Numbered from the stretch's first letter, positions 43,976-56,286 are shown. The stretch is 64,000 bases of DNA from Rehmannia glutinosa (GCA_016081115.2 JABTTQ020001093.1:62001-126000); one strand, 5' to 3'. The notes: generated from the sequence alone by a model not told the origin. A program made the numbers and translations.

Positions 43976-45720
43976 TGATAGCTCAAAAGCTACTCTAGAA
44001 AACCGTAGGCAATTGCACCTATCGTTTTATAGTATAGATTATTGAGTACCGAGTGTCATTCCCACGAGGATTGTAAGTACTAATAATTACCGTCTTTTTG
44101 TTATCTAATCTAGCAATTTTCAGAGTTTTTGTTTGATGAAAAAGGAAAATAAAGAATCTAAAATAACAAATTACAAATTGTAAAAATGAAGGAAGATTTG
44201 TAAAATAAGAAATCAAGAGATAGAAATGTGTTTGAATGTAAATCCCCCTAGAATGTTTTTGTGATTTGACAAGTTAAAAATACAACCATAAGCCCTTAAG
44301 CCAAAACCATCCTCTTTTAATAAAATCTCATGTTATATGGACCGTAGAAATTCCCGATTTAAGTTAAACCCTTTCTCAAGGTGAAAAACTCATAATCTCA
44401 AGTTGATTAACTGAAATCTCTTTCTAGTTAAAACCCCCAAGACAACATTATAACGATTTGTGAATTTCCATATTAGGTTTGACCCTAATCCAGAAGACTT
44501 ATGTTTCCTATATCTAGGATTGCATGCAACTCTTTTCACTTATATAGGTTCTATTTCACCATGAATCTCTCGATTTCCCGGATGAAAAATAAACTTCAAA
44601 TCAATATTGCACATATATCAATTCAAATGAATAAAGCATAATATAAGTTAATCACACAAAACATGAAGATTTTATTAAAAATATACACACCTTAATCACA
44701 AATCCATTCTAGAGTTCATTACATTCAAACACTAGGAGTTTAGCTACACATGGCTTTGATAAAAGAGTATACTACACAAGATGATTTGAATAAAATGAAC
44801 ATGGTGTACTTAGCTCTTATTCAAGACCAATAAAAGACTTCCTCCTTGGTTGATGATATTGAGCTCCAAGCCTTCTCCTCTAATGCTCTTCAACTTCTAA
44901 TTCTATCTCTCCTTTTTTCTCTCAATGTATTTTGCTTTGTAACTTAGAGAGAATTAATCAATGAATATACCATGAATGGAATCATTCCCCCAACTCATAC
45001 TCTTGGCTTTTATAGACATCATTTTTGTACAAGAACACATTAATAATGTCATCCTTTGTTAAACAAATGCTCCAATTCATTGTTGGGTTGGTGAATTCTT
45101 GTATTCATATGATAATTGAAGGAATATGGGGCCATGTTGCAGCAAAATAGGGTGTTAAAGGTGTACAAAAGTGGTCAAAAAGATTGGTTGGTGAATTTTC
45201 CATAATTTCCGCAAGGAAAAGTTGCAAAAAGAGGTCCCGGACATGACCATGTCGCCCAACACGGCCAGGCCGTGCTGTTTTATGACACATGAAGTCTCTT
45301 TGACATGGTCGTGCTTCCCAACATTGCCAGGCCGTGTTTCTGGACACGACCGTGTTGGGGAATACGGCCTTGCCGTGTTGGAGGCTGTTTTGTGCAAAAA
45401 TTTCGAGTTTTTTGCTCCCGGCGGAACACGGCCGTGTTGCCCAACACTCCCTGCCCGTGTTGGACCAAAAAGGCCCCGAAATGACGCGTTTGGCTTGGGA
45501 TTTCAAGCGTTTTTGCATCCTTAAACTCCCCGGTATATTTTGACATGAATCCATAGTCCAAAATTCACCAAAATTAGCCCCGAATGGTCAATCTACATCA
45601 ATAAAAGCACCTCGGAGTAATATGAACTATGTACAATAAAAAATTTACGAAACTAACAATAGAATAACTCGAATTCTACTCAAATATACACATAAAACAT
45701 GCATAAAAAGACCCTTATCA
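43976..45720 (-). mobile_element. Solo LTR (1745 bp) inserted in Tat-type protease
   Basis: The ends are TGATA...TATCA with perfect 5-bp duplications TGATC at 43971-43975 and 45721-45725. Removing it rejoins the protease frame exactly (DALVI followed by TSTISNYDV). On the minus strand a TATA box CTATAAAAGCC lies at about 45006-45015. A CpG-rich block at 45220-45480 is built of AACACGGCCGTGTTG-like palindromes. No internal region or second LTR is present. The lineage is not certain; the long length fits Ty3-gypsy. Confidence 0.85.
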
Positions 45721-47109
45721 TGATCACAAGAGCATCACTATGGGGAATTACGACACCCTTGCTATCACTCGATTCGAACTGGATATTTGGTCCCGGTCCG
45801 ACCTGCTCCACCTTTATCTGCTCCTGCACCCAATCTAGAGTTGCTGCTCGGACATAGCTTTTCTGAGCTCTCCTTGAATCCACCTCTACTGATCCTCCGA
45901 CTATCATTTGGATCACCGCTCACCGAGGTGGAGGTGGGGGCAGGTCCTCCATCTCCTCTGCCCCCTTTCTCCTTCCACCTATCCACGTAAACAAATTCCT
46001 TTAAGTGCCCCGTTTAAATTAACCTATCAATCTCATCCCTCAAGTGCGTACACCCTCTGCTGTATGCCCGTACTCATTGTGGAACCTGCAAAATTCCTTA
46101 TACTTTGCTTTCGTTGGTGCATCCGCATGTGCCTTTAGCCACCTCAGGTCGGGATGTCTCTCAATAGCTATGAGCATACCTTTTCATGAGGTAGTGCCAA
46201 TGGTGTATATTTCTCATACCTCAGCCTTCCACCCATCGCCTCGGGCTTAGGCTTTTTTGAGGTATCTTATCCTCCCGCTCTTTCACCCTCTCTCTCATTT
46301 TCTCCCCTTCTTCTCTTTTCATTTTCCTTGTCTCCTCCAAGTTAATGTATCTCTCTACCCGAGCTAATAATTCATCAAACATTTTGGCTGGTTCGACCGT
46401 GAGATTCAAAAAAAACTCACCGTCCTTCAAAGACTTGAGCTAGGGCTTTGGCCAATATTTGGGCTAGGGAGGGCAAGCACTTCCATTTCGGTCGTAGAAA
46501 CATTGTATGTAACTCCTAAGTCATTCTTCCTCCTTTGCTTAATGCTAAACAAAGTTAGAGGTGTCTTCTAGTACTTTTGAGAACTCGTGAACTGATTCAA
46601 GAATGCCGAGCTGAACTTGTCGAAGTTTTTGATGCAACATGAAGGGAGTTGGCTGACCAATCTTGAGTCGATTTCATAAGAGTAGTCGGAAAAACTCTAC
46701 ACATCACGCCATCCGTGAATCTGTGTAGAATGGAAGAATTTTCAAAACGACACAAATGGTCCCACGGATCCGTGGTACCATCGTATTCGAAGTTTAGAGC
46801 CCGATAGGAGGATGGGAGCTCGTCAGCCATAATTTCATCCGAAAAAAGGGGCCCCCTATGCACCCGAGCTGAGGTCCCTCCCGACATTCCCATCATCTTC
46901 TTACGAATCTCTCACACCTCCTGATGGAGATCATCCATCCTCTCTGACCAATCTGGATCTTCAGTCGATGTGTACTCCGTCATCCTAGATGAATGCACTT
47001 CTTCAGCCACAGTGTTCCGCCGACCTCTATCGCCGATCTCCAGTGTTCTGGCCATATTTTCTCCTATCGGAGGGGCAACAGGGGGTGGCGGCGGCACCAA
47101 ATCCCACAA
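45721..47109 (-). pseudogene. Tat-type gag and start of protease
   Basis: Decayed gag on the minus strand starts near 47109 with a proline-rich N-terminus (MWDLVPPPPPVAPP). The core domain is around 46600-46900 and the assembly part (VEPAKMFDELLARVERYIN) at 46330-46400, with charged linkers KREEGEKMRERVKERED. Several frames are needed to read it. It ends at the target duplication of the solo LTR. Confidence 0.7.
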
Positions 47110-47426
47110 TCTTCTTCTACCACTTGCGCTACGACCTTGGTAATAAATCCGCTCAACTGCTCGAAGAACATAGGCCCCAAACTACTATCTCCTCCGGACA
47201 TGGGTGTTTGATCCTCCATCCTTGTCCTCGGAATCCCTTGCCCATCGCCGTACTACCACAGCGTGGCGACGGTGGAGGCCTGATGTTCTTCTGAGTTACT
47301 CTGCCTGGTGTATCACCCATCGGAGTACGATTCAGATTATCAATCCAGTTTCTCCTCAAATACTCTATAACCACACACTCATAAGCTCACGCCCTCGCTC
47401 GGATGTTCCCACGTGACGACGCCAAT

Positions 47427-47555
47427 TGGTCGATCCTAAAATTGCTCGCCTCCCGAAAATATCTTCTCGACCGATCTCTGCTGGCCGACCGCGACATCGA
47501 CCGCACAAAAAGGGGACCAGGAGGGTTGCTCCGGCGTGCCCTCTCCGATGCTTGA
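47427..47555 (-). repeat. Tat-type LTR, inner part
   Basis: The LTR end TGGTCGATCC (plus strand) abuts the primer-side sequence. The LTR is cut at 47555 by the chromovirus insertion and resumes at 56287. Confidence 0.5.
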
Positions 47556-47710
47556 TGTGATAACACAAAAAAAAGTAAATAAATAAATAGGGGTTAATTT
47601 AGAAGTTATTTTAGAGGTTAATTTAGGGGTTAGTTTATAGGGGTTATATTAGGGGTTAATTTAGGATTTAAAACAAATATAGAAATAAAAATAAAAATTA
47701 GCCTATAAAT

Positions 47711-49033
47711 TGTTAGATAAATGTTTTTATCAAGATTTTGATGATTTTGTTTAAATGAGTTTTTATACCAAAACAAGTTTTTTATATGTTGTCCAAATAC
47801 TCCTAAATGATTTAAAATGTTTTAACTAATTTTTGGAGTATTTCTTAGTGTTTTTAATTTGATTAAAATTGGACAACACTTTTGATGATTTTGTTTATAT
47901 TGGTTTTTACACCAAAACAATGTTTGTAAATGTTGTCCAAATACTCCCAATTGATTTAAAATGTTTTTACTAATTTTTTGGAGTATTTCTTGAAGTTTAT
48001 TTTTGACAAAAATCGGACAACATTTCAAATTGAAGGTCGACCGGTCGCCCAAATGGTCGACCTGTACCTGAAGAAAAGAAAACACGAAATGTAACATGCA
48101 GTCTTGAAAAAAGGGAGGGGACCGGCCCAGAGAGAGGCGACCTGGTCGCCCCTCGGCCGACCTGGCCGACCTTCCTCCGACCGCACTGGATCGCACTATC
48201 TTTTTCAAACATTCGAATCTTATACAGGGCAACTGGTCGCCCTATGTTATTTTGTGACAGCAAAATTCCAACCATTGCAATATGTGACAACAAGATTTGC
48301 TTTTCAATTTTGTACAATATTTCTACATCTTGTGATCCTCTTTTTGTAGACAAAAGTGAAGATAGAGGAGCCTATGTTGGGAGCCTATGTTGGTGAAGAC
48401 TTCCCTATAAATAGAGGATGAATTGAAGACACAAGACACAACACATACAAGCAAAATACACAACAAGAAATCGCAAATTGTTCAAGCTTTCATTTTTATA
48501 TTTCTTTGTAATAACCTAAGTACTTTCACTTGCACATCTTTGAGGTCTAGGCTTTTTAATTCTTGATTACACTTGCACTCAATCTTTGTATTGGTTTCAT
48601 AGAGTTGTAATCTTGAATTTTGTCCATCATTCAACACAAGACATCCTGTGAGTATTCTTGTGGTAAGAATACACTGGGTGATCTAGGTGATAGGTGTTTG
48701 AAGAGTGTGGTACTCTTCAAAGGTGGTGAAGGAAGATTGTGGTAATCTCCTTGAAGGTGTTGTAAAGAGGATTGTGGTGATCCTCAAGGTATTGTATTAA
48801 TTGTGGTAATTAATAAAATCTTTTTTTCTTTTTGAAATCCATCCCGGAGATACTAGGGTGGTAGAGGATTAAACCCTAGGTGGGTTGAACCTCTTTAAAT
48901 CAACGAGTGTTGTTTAATTTCCGCATTTACATTCTTGTCATTTACTTGTTGATTCGAAAAAGAGAGTGATTTGCGTAAAATTGGGATAATCTATTCACCC
49001 CCCTCTAGATTATCGTAGCCACTTGGACTAACA
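47711..49033 (+). mobile_element. Solo LTR of the COX6B-intron copia family
   Basis: 1323 bp, starts TGTTAGATAAATG and ends TTGGACTAACA as in the LTRs at 4552 and 11734. Perfect 5-bp duplications TAAAT lie at 47706-47710 and 49034-49038. Its own TATA box CTATAAATAG is at 48405-48414. A CpG-rich palindromic block (GGTCGACCGGTCGCCC and relatives) spans about 48030-48240. Solo LTRs form by recombination between the two LTRs of an element. Confidence 0.95.
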
Positions 49034-49615
49034 TAAATATATGGTTAAACCACATATTTTTTCCACAACTTTCTAAACTCTCTATAATAGAAAACGAGGG
49101 AATCGAGGACTAGGATTTTTGTCGTTCAATTTTTCTACATCAAATATCTGCGGTTATTAAGGTAGGGATTTTTACATTATTTGTCTTTATTTAATGTTCA
49201 ATGATTGTACTTCATTTATTGCAATATATGTCAAAAGGAATTCATATAAGCTAGGGGCTATGAAAAGGGTCCGAGATCAAACGTATCTTCAGGGTGAACC
49301 CGCAACGCTATATGCAGGAACTGGTCAGTCAGAGGAAAAAGAGGAAATTAATGAATTTACCGTTGTAATTATGTGAATGTTTTCATGTTATATTAAATAT
49401 TGACAGATATATCCTTACTGAGCGAGATGAAGCTCACCCCTATTATTATCATGTCTTTCAGGTTGAGAAATCCGGCTGAAGATATGATGTTGTGGATGAT
49501 GGAATAAATCATGCTATATTTTAAATAATTATGATCGGACTAAATTTTAGATTTATGTTTTTAATTTTCCTGGTTTATGCTTGGAACAATTGTTGGATAT
49601 TTTAATTTTGAATAT

Positions 49616-49616
<1 letters not shown>

Positions 49617-49685
<69 letters not shown>

Positions 49686-49735
49686 TACTACTACTACTAC
49701 TATTACCACTATTATTATTATTATTATTATATTTT
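49617..49735 (+). repeat. (ATT)n microsatellite in chromovirus 5' LTR
   Basis: About 120 bases of ATT with an ACT/ACC patch. The equivalent run in the 3' LTR (about 56053-56145) is shorter. Confidence 0.9.
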
Positions 49736-49866
49736 TTTTCCTTAAAAATTAAAATTTCTCAATCAATTTTTTTTATCATTATTGGGATCACTTTAATTTA
49801 TAAAATTATGTTTTTTTAAAAATATTTTTAAAATATTTTAAATTAATAAAATTGGGTCGTTACAAG

Positions 49867-49878
49867 TGGTATCAGAGC
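49867..49878 (+). promoter_or_regulatory. Primer binding site of chromovirus, tRNA-Met
   Basis: TGGTATCAGAGC, a perfect initiator tRNA-Met complement, two bases after the 5' LTR. Confidence 0.9.
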
Positions 49879-50215
49879 AGGTTTACGTTTCTGTAGGCTT
49901 GTTAAAAATATTAAAATTAAAATGTATAGTTTTTTTTTTTAAAAAAAAAAGTCAAACTTTGTATAAGATAAAATGGTGTAATAACATCCACATCCGTCAT
50001 ATCTTGTCGGTATCCTCAAGGTAAGAGAATTATTAATGCGAGTGAAATTATACAATATGCTCAGTTATGTCATGATGTATTTTATTATGATTCCATGTTA
50101 TTAAATTCTGGCTTTAGAAATATAATACCAGTTTATATGTTAGATGAATAGAAATCTTGTATTCCTTTAAAAAATGTAAAAATAGACTTATAGTTGCAAA
50201 TGCACATATATATAG

Positions 50216-50693
50216 ATGGCAGGAACTCGCACTCGCCACACTGCAAGAAAGAATAATAATAATACAATTAACCGACTTATAGTCCGAACCATCCAATTAA
50301 CCGACTCAATCATTATTTCAACTATCAAATTGAGGAGGGGGATAATATTGGAGAATATATATAGTTAAAATTCACCAGTTGTGGTACAATGTGAGGAATG
50401 TCATCAGGGCTCCAAACGAATGCGCTGCCTCCCGTAGAGTGATTGATAGCTTACCCTCTTTTTGGAACATCAAGGCTGAAAAGCTTTATGCCTCATTATT
50501 AGAGTATGACGGGCATGATGACCGATCCAAAATCAACTACAGAACATTTACTGCCAGGTTATACCGTAAATGGATTGAGTTTTTGAACAATGATGCTATG
50601 GCGGAAGATGAGGAACCAGAAGGAAACCTGGAAGAAGATCCAGAAGAGGATCCAGACGAAGATCCGGAGGAAGATGACGACATGGATCAGTAG
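50216..50693 (+). pseudogene. Leader ORF before chromovirus gag, frameshifted
   Basis: Between primer site and gag, a frame opens at 50216 with MAGTRTRHTARKNN and shifts near 50330-50370 into a second frame that runs to 50693. The second part has HQLWYNVRNVIRAPNE, FWNIKAEKLYASLLEYD and YRKWIEFLNND, then a strongly acidic end of about 30 residues (EDPEEDPDEDPEEDDDMDQ). I do not recognise it as gag, pol or a known accessory protein. It ends about 200 bases before gag. Coding is inferred only from the frame length and composition. Confidence 0.5.
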
Positions 50694-50892
50694 AGATAGA
50701 TGAGTCTATGTATTGCAATAATTGATAAATAAATCCTTATTATATATAAAGCTTAGTTGTCCTTTAATTGACACTAATTTATTTAACCATTATATTATGA
50801 TATTTAGATTTTAAGTTAGATATTTCATGCAAAATTCATTAATAACTTGGGATAAATAATAATAATAATACATTATGTATGACCTTAGGAAT

Positions 50893-51974
50893 ATGGCTCC
50901 CCGTCATGGAAATCAAGTCAATGGTGAGAACTCCACTAACACAAGAAATCAAACCACTGATATTGTTGGAGATATAATTGTTGAGTTTCTCAGAGGTGTG
51001 CCGAACAACGGGGACAACAACAACAACGCACGAGTTGTGGAACAATTTCGCCACTATCGTCCACCCACATTCAACGGACGTGATGGCCCAACAACAGTAG
51101 AAGAATGGTTTCGATCGCTAGAGAGGATTTTTCGACTTATTGGATGCACAAACGAACAGAGAGTCATATGTGCTGCCTTCCAACTTACTGAAGATGCTGA
51201 TCATTGGTGGGAAGGGTATTGGAGGACTAAGACCGAGGAAGAGCGGAATGCTTTAACATGGGATGAGTTCAAAGTGATTGTAATGGAAAAGTTTTTCCCA
51301 CAATCATATCGGGACAAGAAAGAGACAAAATTTCTTAACTTTAAACAAAGAAACATGACTGTCACAGAGTACGAGAGACAGTTCAATCAATTAAGTCAAT
51401 TTGCTCCACAAAAAGGCTCTGAGGTTTAGAAAGGGACTTCGGGCACAACTATCAGGAATACTATCTGCTCAAGGAGATTTGGAGTACTCGGTGATGGTGA
51501 GAAGGGCTCAAGGAGGTGGAAGCAAGTTTTGGTGGGGACGAAGAAGAGCAAAAGTTGGTCGTTTTACCTGAGAAAAGAAAATGGGACGGGGTAAGACATA
51601 ATAAAAATGAAAATCAAAATAAACAGATAAAGATTGATGGAAATGCACGTCCAACTACGCAAGCAGATAGGCCAACTTGCCCAAAATGCAAGAAGAATCA
51701 TTTTGGAGAATGTTTAGCTGGACAAGGAAAATGCTTCAAGTGTAAGAAGCCAGGACATGAAGTCTCTAATTGTCCCTTTTTAAAAGCTGAGCGGGAAAGA
51801 AGAGAACAAACATCCAGAGGTAGAGCTCGAATGTATGCTATGACTCAGGAAGAAGCTTATCAGAACCCGAGTACAATGTCAGGTATGCTAACCATCTCTG
51901 GAATACTTGCTCTCGTACTTTTCGACACAGTGCCACACATTCGTTTTTATCTGCCAACTTTCATGATATATTAG
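50893..51974 (+). pseudogene. gag: Chromovirus gag, frameshifted
   Basis: Starts MAPRHGNQVNGE at 50893; an upstream in-frame Met at 50875 is less typical. Core: YRPPTFNGRDGPTTVEEWF, ADHWWEGYWRT, FFPQSYRDKKETKFLNF. The frame breaks near 51425 and resumes around 51516. A zinc knuckle CFKCKKPGHEVSNCP lies at about 51733-51777 after CPKCKKNHFGEC. Confidence 0.85.
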
Positions 51975-54900
51975 GACATAAGAGTGCTAGAGTAAGTGAA
52001 CCCCTTGAGGTCGGTTTGCCATCTGGAAATTCGATAACAACTAACTCAGTAAATAAGGATGTTGAAGTGAATATAGGGGGAAAATATCTTAAAGCTGATT
52101 TATACATAATTAAGATAAAGGATTTTGATGTAATCTTAGGTATGAATTGGCTTAGTAGATATCGCATGACATTAAGTGTCACGAAAGAGATAATATTCAA
52201 ACCGCCAGAAATGATGAGATAAAATTCTATGGGATTAAGTCAAGGCAAGCACCACGAGTGATATCGGCAATGAATCCAAGAAAGATGTTGAAAAAGAAAA
52301 ATTGTCAAGGATATCTAGTGAGTTTAGTAGATACCTCGACAACCGAAGTGACACCTAATGACGTACCAATTTTTTGCAAGAATTTTTGGATGTATTTCCA
52401 GAAGACTTGTCGGGAATTCCTCCAGATCACCAGGTTGAATTTGGAATAGATTTGGTACCTGGGGCAGCACCTATATCTAAGGCACCCTATAGGATGGCGC
52501 CAAATGAGTTGCAAGAGTTAAAGACGCAAATACAAGAACTTTTGGATTTGGGATTTATTAGAGCTAGTGTATCACCGTGGGGAGCACCAGTTCTGTTTGT
52601 AAAGAAAAAAGACGGGTCACTTAGAATGTGTATCGATTATAGAGAACTTAATCGACTCACAGTGAAGAACAAATATCCGCTACCGAGGATTGAAGACTTG
52701 TTCGATCAATTGAGAGGTGCCATCACTTTCTCTAAGATTGACTTGAGATTCGGATATCATCAATTAAAAATTAAAGAGAGTGATATCCCGAAAATAGCAT
52801 TTAGAACCCGATATGGACATTATGAGTTTGTAGTAATGCCATTTGGGTTAAGTAATGCACCAACAGTATTTATGGACTTGATGAATAGAGTATTTCATCG
52901 GTATCTAGACCAATTTGTCATAGTCTTTATAGATGATATACTTGTATATTCAAATAAAAGAGAGCAACATACTGAGCACTTAAGAATAGTGATAGAAACA
53001 CTTCGCAAGGAAAAGTTATATGTGAAATTCAAGAAATGCGAGTTTTGGCTAGATCGAGTGGTGTTTCTTGGACATGTAATCACTGCTCAAGGAATTGAAG
53101 TGGACCCGGCTAAAATTGAAGCGATCAACGAATGGTGTGCACCTACCAATGCGAATGAAGTTCATAGCTTTTCTTGGTTTGGTGCTATTATCGGAGATTT
53201 ATTGAAGGATTCTCAAAGATAGTCGCGCCTATGACTTTAATCGACAAGAAAAGGGGAGAAGTTCCAATGGAATGAGAAATGCGAAGAAAGTTTCAGGAGT
53301 TGAAGCGAAGGCTTACTCGCATCGCATCAAGATAACAATTCCCGACCCCACTAAAGATTTTGTTATTTATAGTGATGCATCAAAACAAGGCTTAGGATGC
53401 ATGTTAATGCAACATGGTAAAGTGGTTGCCTACGCCTCAAGACAACTAAAGCCACATGAGTTAAATTATCCTACTCATGACCTAGAGTTAGCTGCTGTAG
53501 TGCATGCATTAAAGATCTGGCGCTATTATCTATATGGAGGAAAATGTGAAATCTTCACTGACCACAAAAGCTTGAAATATTTGTTTACTCAGAAAGAGCT
53601 AAACATGAGGCAAAGAAGGTAGTTGGAATTGGTGAATGACTATGATTGCATTATCAGCTATCATCCGGGTAAAGCTAATGTTGTATCCGATGCATTAAGT
53701 CGTAAAACAAAAGGAGAAATGTCAAGCTTGATATCTGAACAAGAACATCTTGTGAGAGAATTTGCCAGGATGAGAATTGAAGTAGTCGTACCACCAAAAA
53801 GCACAAAGATAATAATAGCATCTTTGGTGGTGCAACCTACTTTGAGAAAGAAGATAAAAGAAGCTCAACCTCGAGATAAATTTTTGAGCAAAATGAAAGA
53901 AAAAGCTCGTGAAGGGAATGTAAAAGGATTTGTTATAACAAATGATGGTTCTTTGACTTATGAAAGGAGATTATGCGTTCCTAAAGAAGGAGGGCTTAGA
54001 AAGGAAATTCTCGAAGAAGCTCACTGTACGCCATACATAGCTCACCCGGAGGTACAAAAATGTATCGAGATTTAAGAGAAGTATTTTGGCGGCGAAGTAT
54101 GAAAAAGAGATATTGGAACTTTTGTGGAAAAATGTTTGACTTGTCGCCAGTTAAAGTCGAACACCAAAGACCATCTGCTTTGCTCAAACCATTTGACATT
54201 CCGAATGGAAATGAGAGCACATAACTATGGATTTTGTGGTAGGGCTTCCACCATCCATCACCAAGGGAAACAAAGGTTTGGGTTGTAGTAGATCGGTTAA
54301 CAAAGTCCGCTCATCATTTCCTACCGTTAAGATGACGTTCGATATGGAGCGATATGCACAAATTTATATTGAGGAGATAGTAAGACTTCATGGAGTTCCC
54401 TGTGTCAATTGTTTTGACAGAGATGCGCGTTTTACTTCTAAGTTTTGGAAAAGTCTACAAAGTGCCTTGGGAACAAAGCTAAACTTTAGTACGGCTTATC
54501 ATCCACAAAAGATGGGCAATCCGAAAGTGACTATACAAATATTGGAAGATATGTTGAGAGCATGTGTGCTCGACTTAGGAAGTAATTGGGAAATATTATT
54601 ACCTTTGGTGGAATTTGCTTATAACAACAGTTATCAAGCGACTATTGGGATGGCTCCATACGAGGCGTTGTACGGAAGAAAATGTAGATCACCATTATAT
54701 TGGAACGAAGTTGGTGAAAGAAAAATTTTAGGGCCTGAATTAATTCGGCAAACTGTTGAGAAGATAGCTATGATACAAGATCGAATCAAGATGGCTCAAG
54801 ATAGACAAAAGTCGTATGCTGATAGACGGAGAAAACATATACAATTTGGTGAAGGAGAAAAAATATTTCTGAAAGTAGCTCCTATCAAAGGTGTTATTCG

Positions 54901-55324
54901 ATTTGGCGAAAAAGGAAAGTTGAAATCGAGATATATCAGACCATTTGAAATCCTTACACGAGTTGGAGATTTAGCTTATCAGCTAGCATTACCACCGAGT
55001 CTATCAAGTGTGCACAATGTTTTTCACATCTCTATGCTAAGAAAGTACGTTCATGATCCAAGTCACATCGTGAATTATAAGGATCTTACAATCAACAATG
55101 ATTTAAGTTATGAGGAAGCACCAGAACCTGTTTTGGAACGCAAGATTCACCATTTGAGAAATAAAGATATTGCTTTGATCAAAATACAATGGAGACGTCA
55201 GGGCATAAATGAAGCTACTCGGGAGCGTGAAGAGGAGATTCGTGTCAAATATCCAAAATTTTCAATTCCAGGTAAGATATCGAATTTCGAGGAAGAAATT
55301 TTATTTAAGGAGAGTAGAATGTGA
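51975..55324 (+). pseudogene. pol: Chromovirus pol: protease, RT, RNase H, integrase with chromodomain-like tail
   Basis: Protease remains at 51900-52220 (VILGMNWLSRYR). Reverse transcriptase 52374-53222 has KKKDGSLRMCIDYRELN, FSKIDLRFGYHQ and the catalytic FIDDILVYS. RNase H 53272-53622 has VIYSDASKQGLG and TDHKSLKYLFTQ. Integrase zinc finger at about 54010-54150 (HCTPYIAHPE, CLTCRQLK), core MDFVVGLP, DRDARFTSKFW and EDMLRACVLD (54227-54570), then YNNSYQATIGMAPYEALYGR. The C-terminus (PVLERKIHHLRNKD, IQWRRQGINEATRE) resembles the chromodomain-like tail of Tekay/Del elements, thought to guide integration to heterochromatin. Stops and shifts lie between most domains. Confidence 0.9.
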
Positions 55325-56099
55325 TAACACAAAAAAAAAGTAAATAAATAAATAGGGGTTAATTTAGAAGTTATTTTAGGGGTTAATTTAGGGGTTAGTT
55401 TATAGGGGTTATATTAGGGGTTAATTTAGAATTTAAAAAAAAATAGAAATAAAAATAAAAATTAGCCTATAAATATATGGTTAAACCACATATTTTTTCC
55501 ACAACTTTCTAAACTCTCTATAATAGAAAACGAGGGAATCGAGGACTAGGATTTTTGTCGTTCAATTTTTCTACATCAAGTATCTGCAGTTATTAAGGTA
55601 GGGATTTTTACATTATTTGTCTTTATTTAATGTTCCATGATTGTACTTCATTTATTGCGATATATGTCAAGAGAAATTCATATAAGCTAGGGGCTATGAA
55701 AAGGGTCCGAGATCAAACATATCTTCGGGGTGAACCCACAATGCTATATGCAGGAACTGGTCAGTCAGAGGAAAAATAGGAAATTAATGAATTTACCGTT
55801 GTAATTATGTGAATGTTTTTATGTTATATTAAATATTGACAGATATATCCTTACTGAGCGAGATGAAGCTCACCCCTATTATTATCATGTCTTTCAGGTT
55901 GAGAAATCCGGCTGAAGATATGATGTTGTGGATGGTGGAATAAATCATGCTATATTTTAAATAATTATGACCGGACTAAATTTTAGATTTATGTTTTTAA
56001 TTTTCCTGGTTTATGCTTGGAACAATTGTTGGATATTTTAATTTTGAATATGTATTATTATTATTATTATTATTATTACTATTACCACTATTATTATTA

Positions 56100-56147
<48 letters not shown>

Positions 56148-56281
56148 TTTTTTCCTTAAAAATTTTAAAATATCTCAATCAATTTTTTTTAATCATTATT
56201 GGGATCACTTTAATTTATAAAATTATATTTTTTTAAAAATGTTTTTAGAATATTTTAAATTAATAAAATTGGATCGTTACA
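55320..56281 (+). repeat. 3' LTR of chromovirus, uninterrupted
   Basis: 962 bp, TGTGATAACAC...CGTTACA. TATA box TATAAATATA at 55468-55477 shows what the 5' LTR looked like before the solo LTR entered. Confidence 0.93.
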
Positions 56282-56286
56282 CTTAA

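Larger units (their letters stand above)
43440..47426 (-). mobile_element. Tat-type Ty3-gypsy element, gag to protease, truncated and interrupted
   Basis: Minus strand. Primer-side sequence ATTGGCGTCGTCACGTGGGAA lies at about 47406-47427 next to the LTR. Gag pieces follow: FSDEIMADELPSSYRAL, YDGTTDPWDHLCRFEN (46700-46850), then KDGEFFLNLTVEPAKMFDELL (46360-46430) and a zinc-knuckle-like CRFHNEYGHTAEGV (about 46050-46090). The protease region (43492-43960 plus 45721-45800) is split by a solo LTR at 43976-45720. Reverse transcriptase, RNase H, integrase and the 3' LTR are missing, so the element is cut off near 43440. Confidence 0.8.
47556..49864 (+). repeat. 5' LTR of chromovirus, split by a solo copia LTR
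   Basis: Starts TGTGATAACAC and ends CGTTACA; about 981 bp after removing 47711-49033 and one duplication. The interruption falls in the TATA box. It contains an (ATT)n run at about 49617-49735. Confidence 0.92.
47556..56281 (+). mobile_element. Ty3-gypsy chromovirus (Tekay/Del-like), inserted in the Tat-type LTR
   Basis: 8726 bp as read, 7.4 kb without the nested solo LTR. 5' LTR 47556-49864 (interrupted), primer site 49867-49878, leader ORF 50216-50693, gag 50893-51974, pol 51975-55317, purine-rich tract before 55320, 3' LTR 55320-56281. Flanks CTTGA (47551-47555) and CTTAA (56282-56286) are a target duplication with one change. Reverse transcriptase precedes integrase, and the integrase tail ends in a chromodomain-like segment. 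Gag and pol contain stops and shifts. A hand count over about 560 bases of the two LTRs gives about 14 differences, mostly transitions, suggesting moderate age. Confidence 0.93.

Noticed and set aside
45105..45561. Overlapping 80-149-residue frames on both strands
   Set aside because: They come from the CpG-rich palindrome block of the solo LTR, which keeps several frames open by composition; no family likeness.
49577..49819. 80-residue poly-leucine frame
   Set aside because: It is only the translation of the ATT/TTA microsatellite inside the chromovirus LTR.
49867..49878. tRNA-Met gene
   Set aside because: Only the 12-base tRNA complement is present; it is a primer binding site beside an LTR, not a tRNA gene.
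56017..56220. Poly-tyrosine frame
   Set aside because: Same microsatellite in the 3' LTR, another frame.
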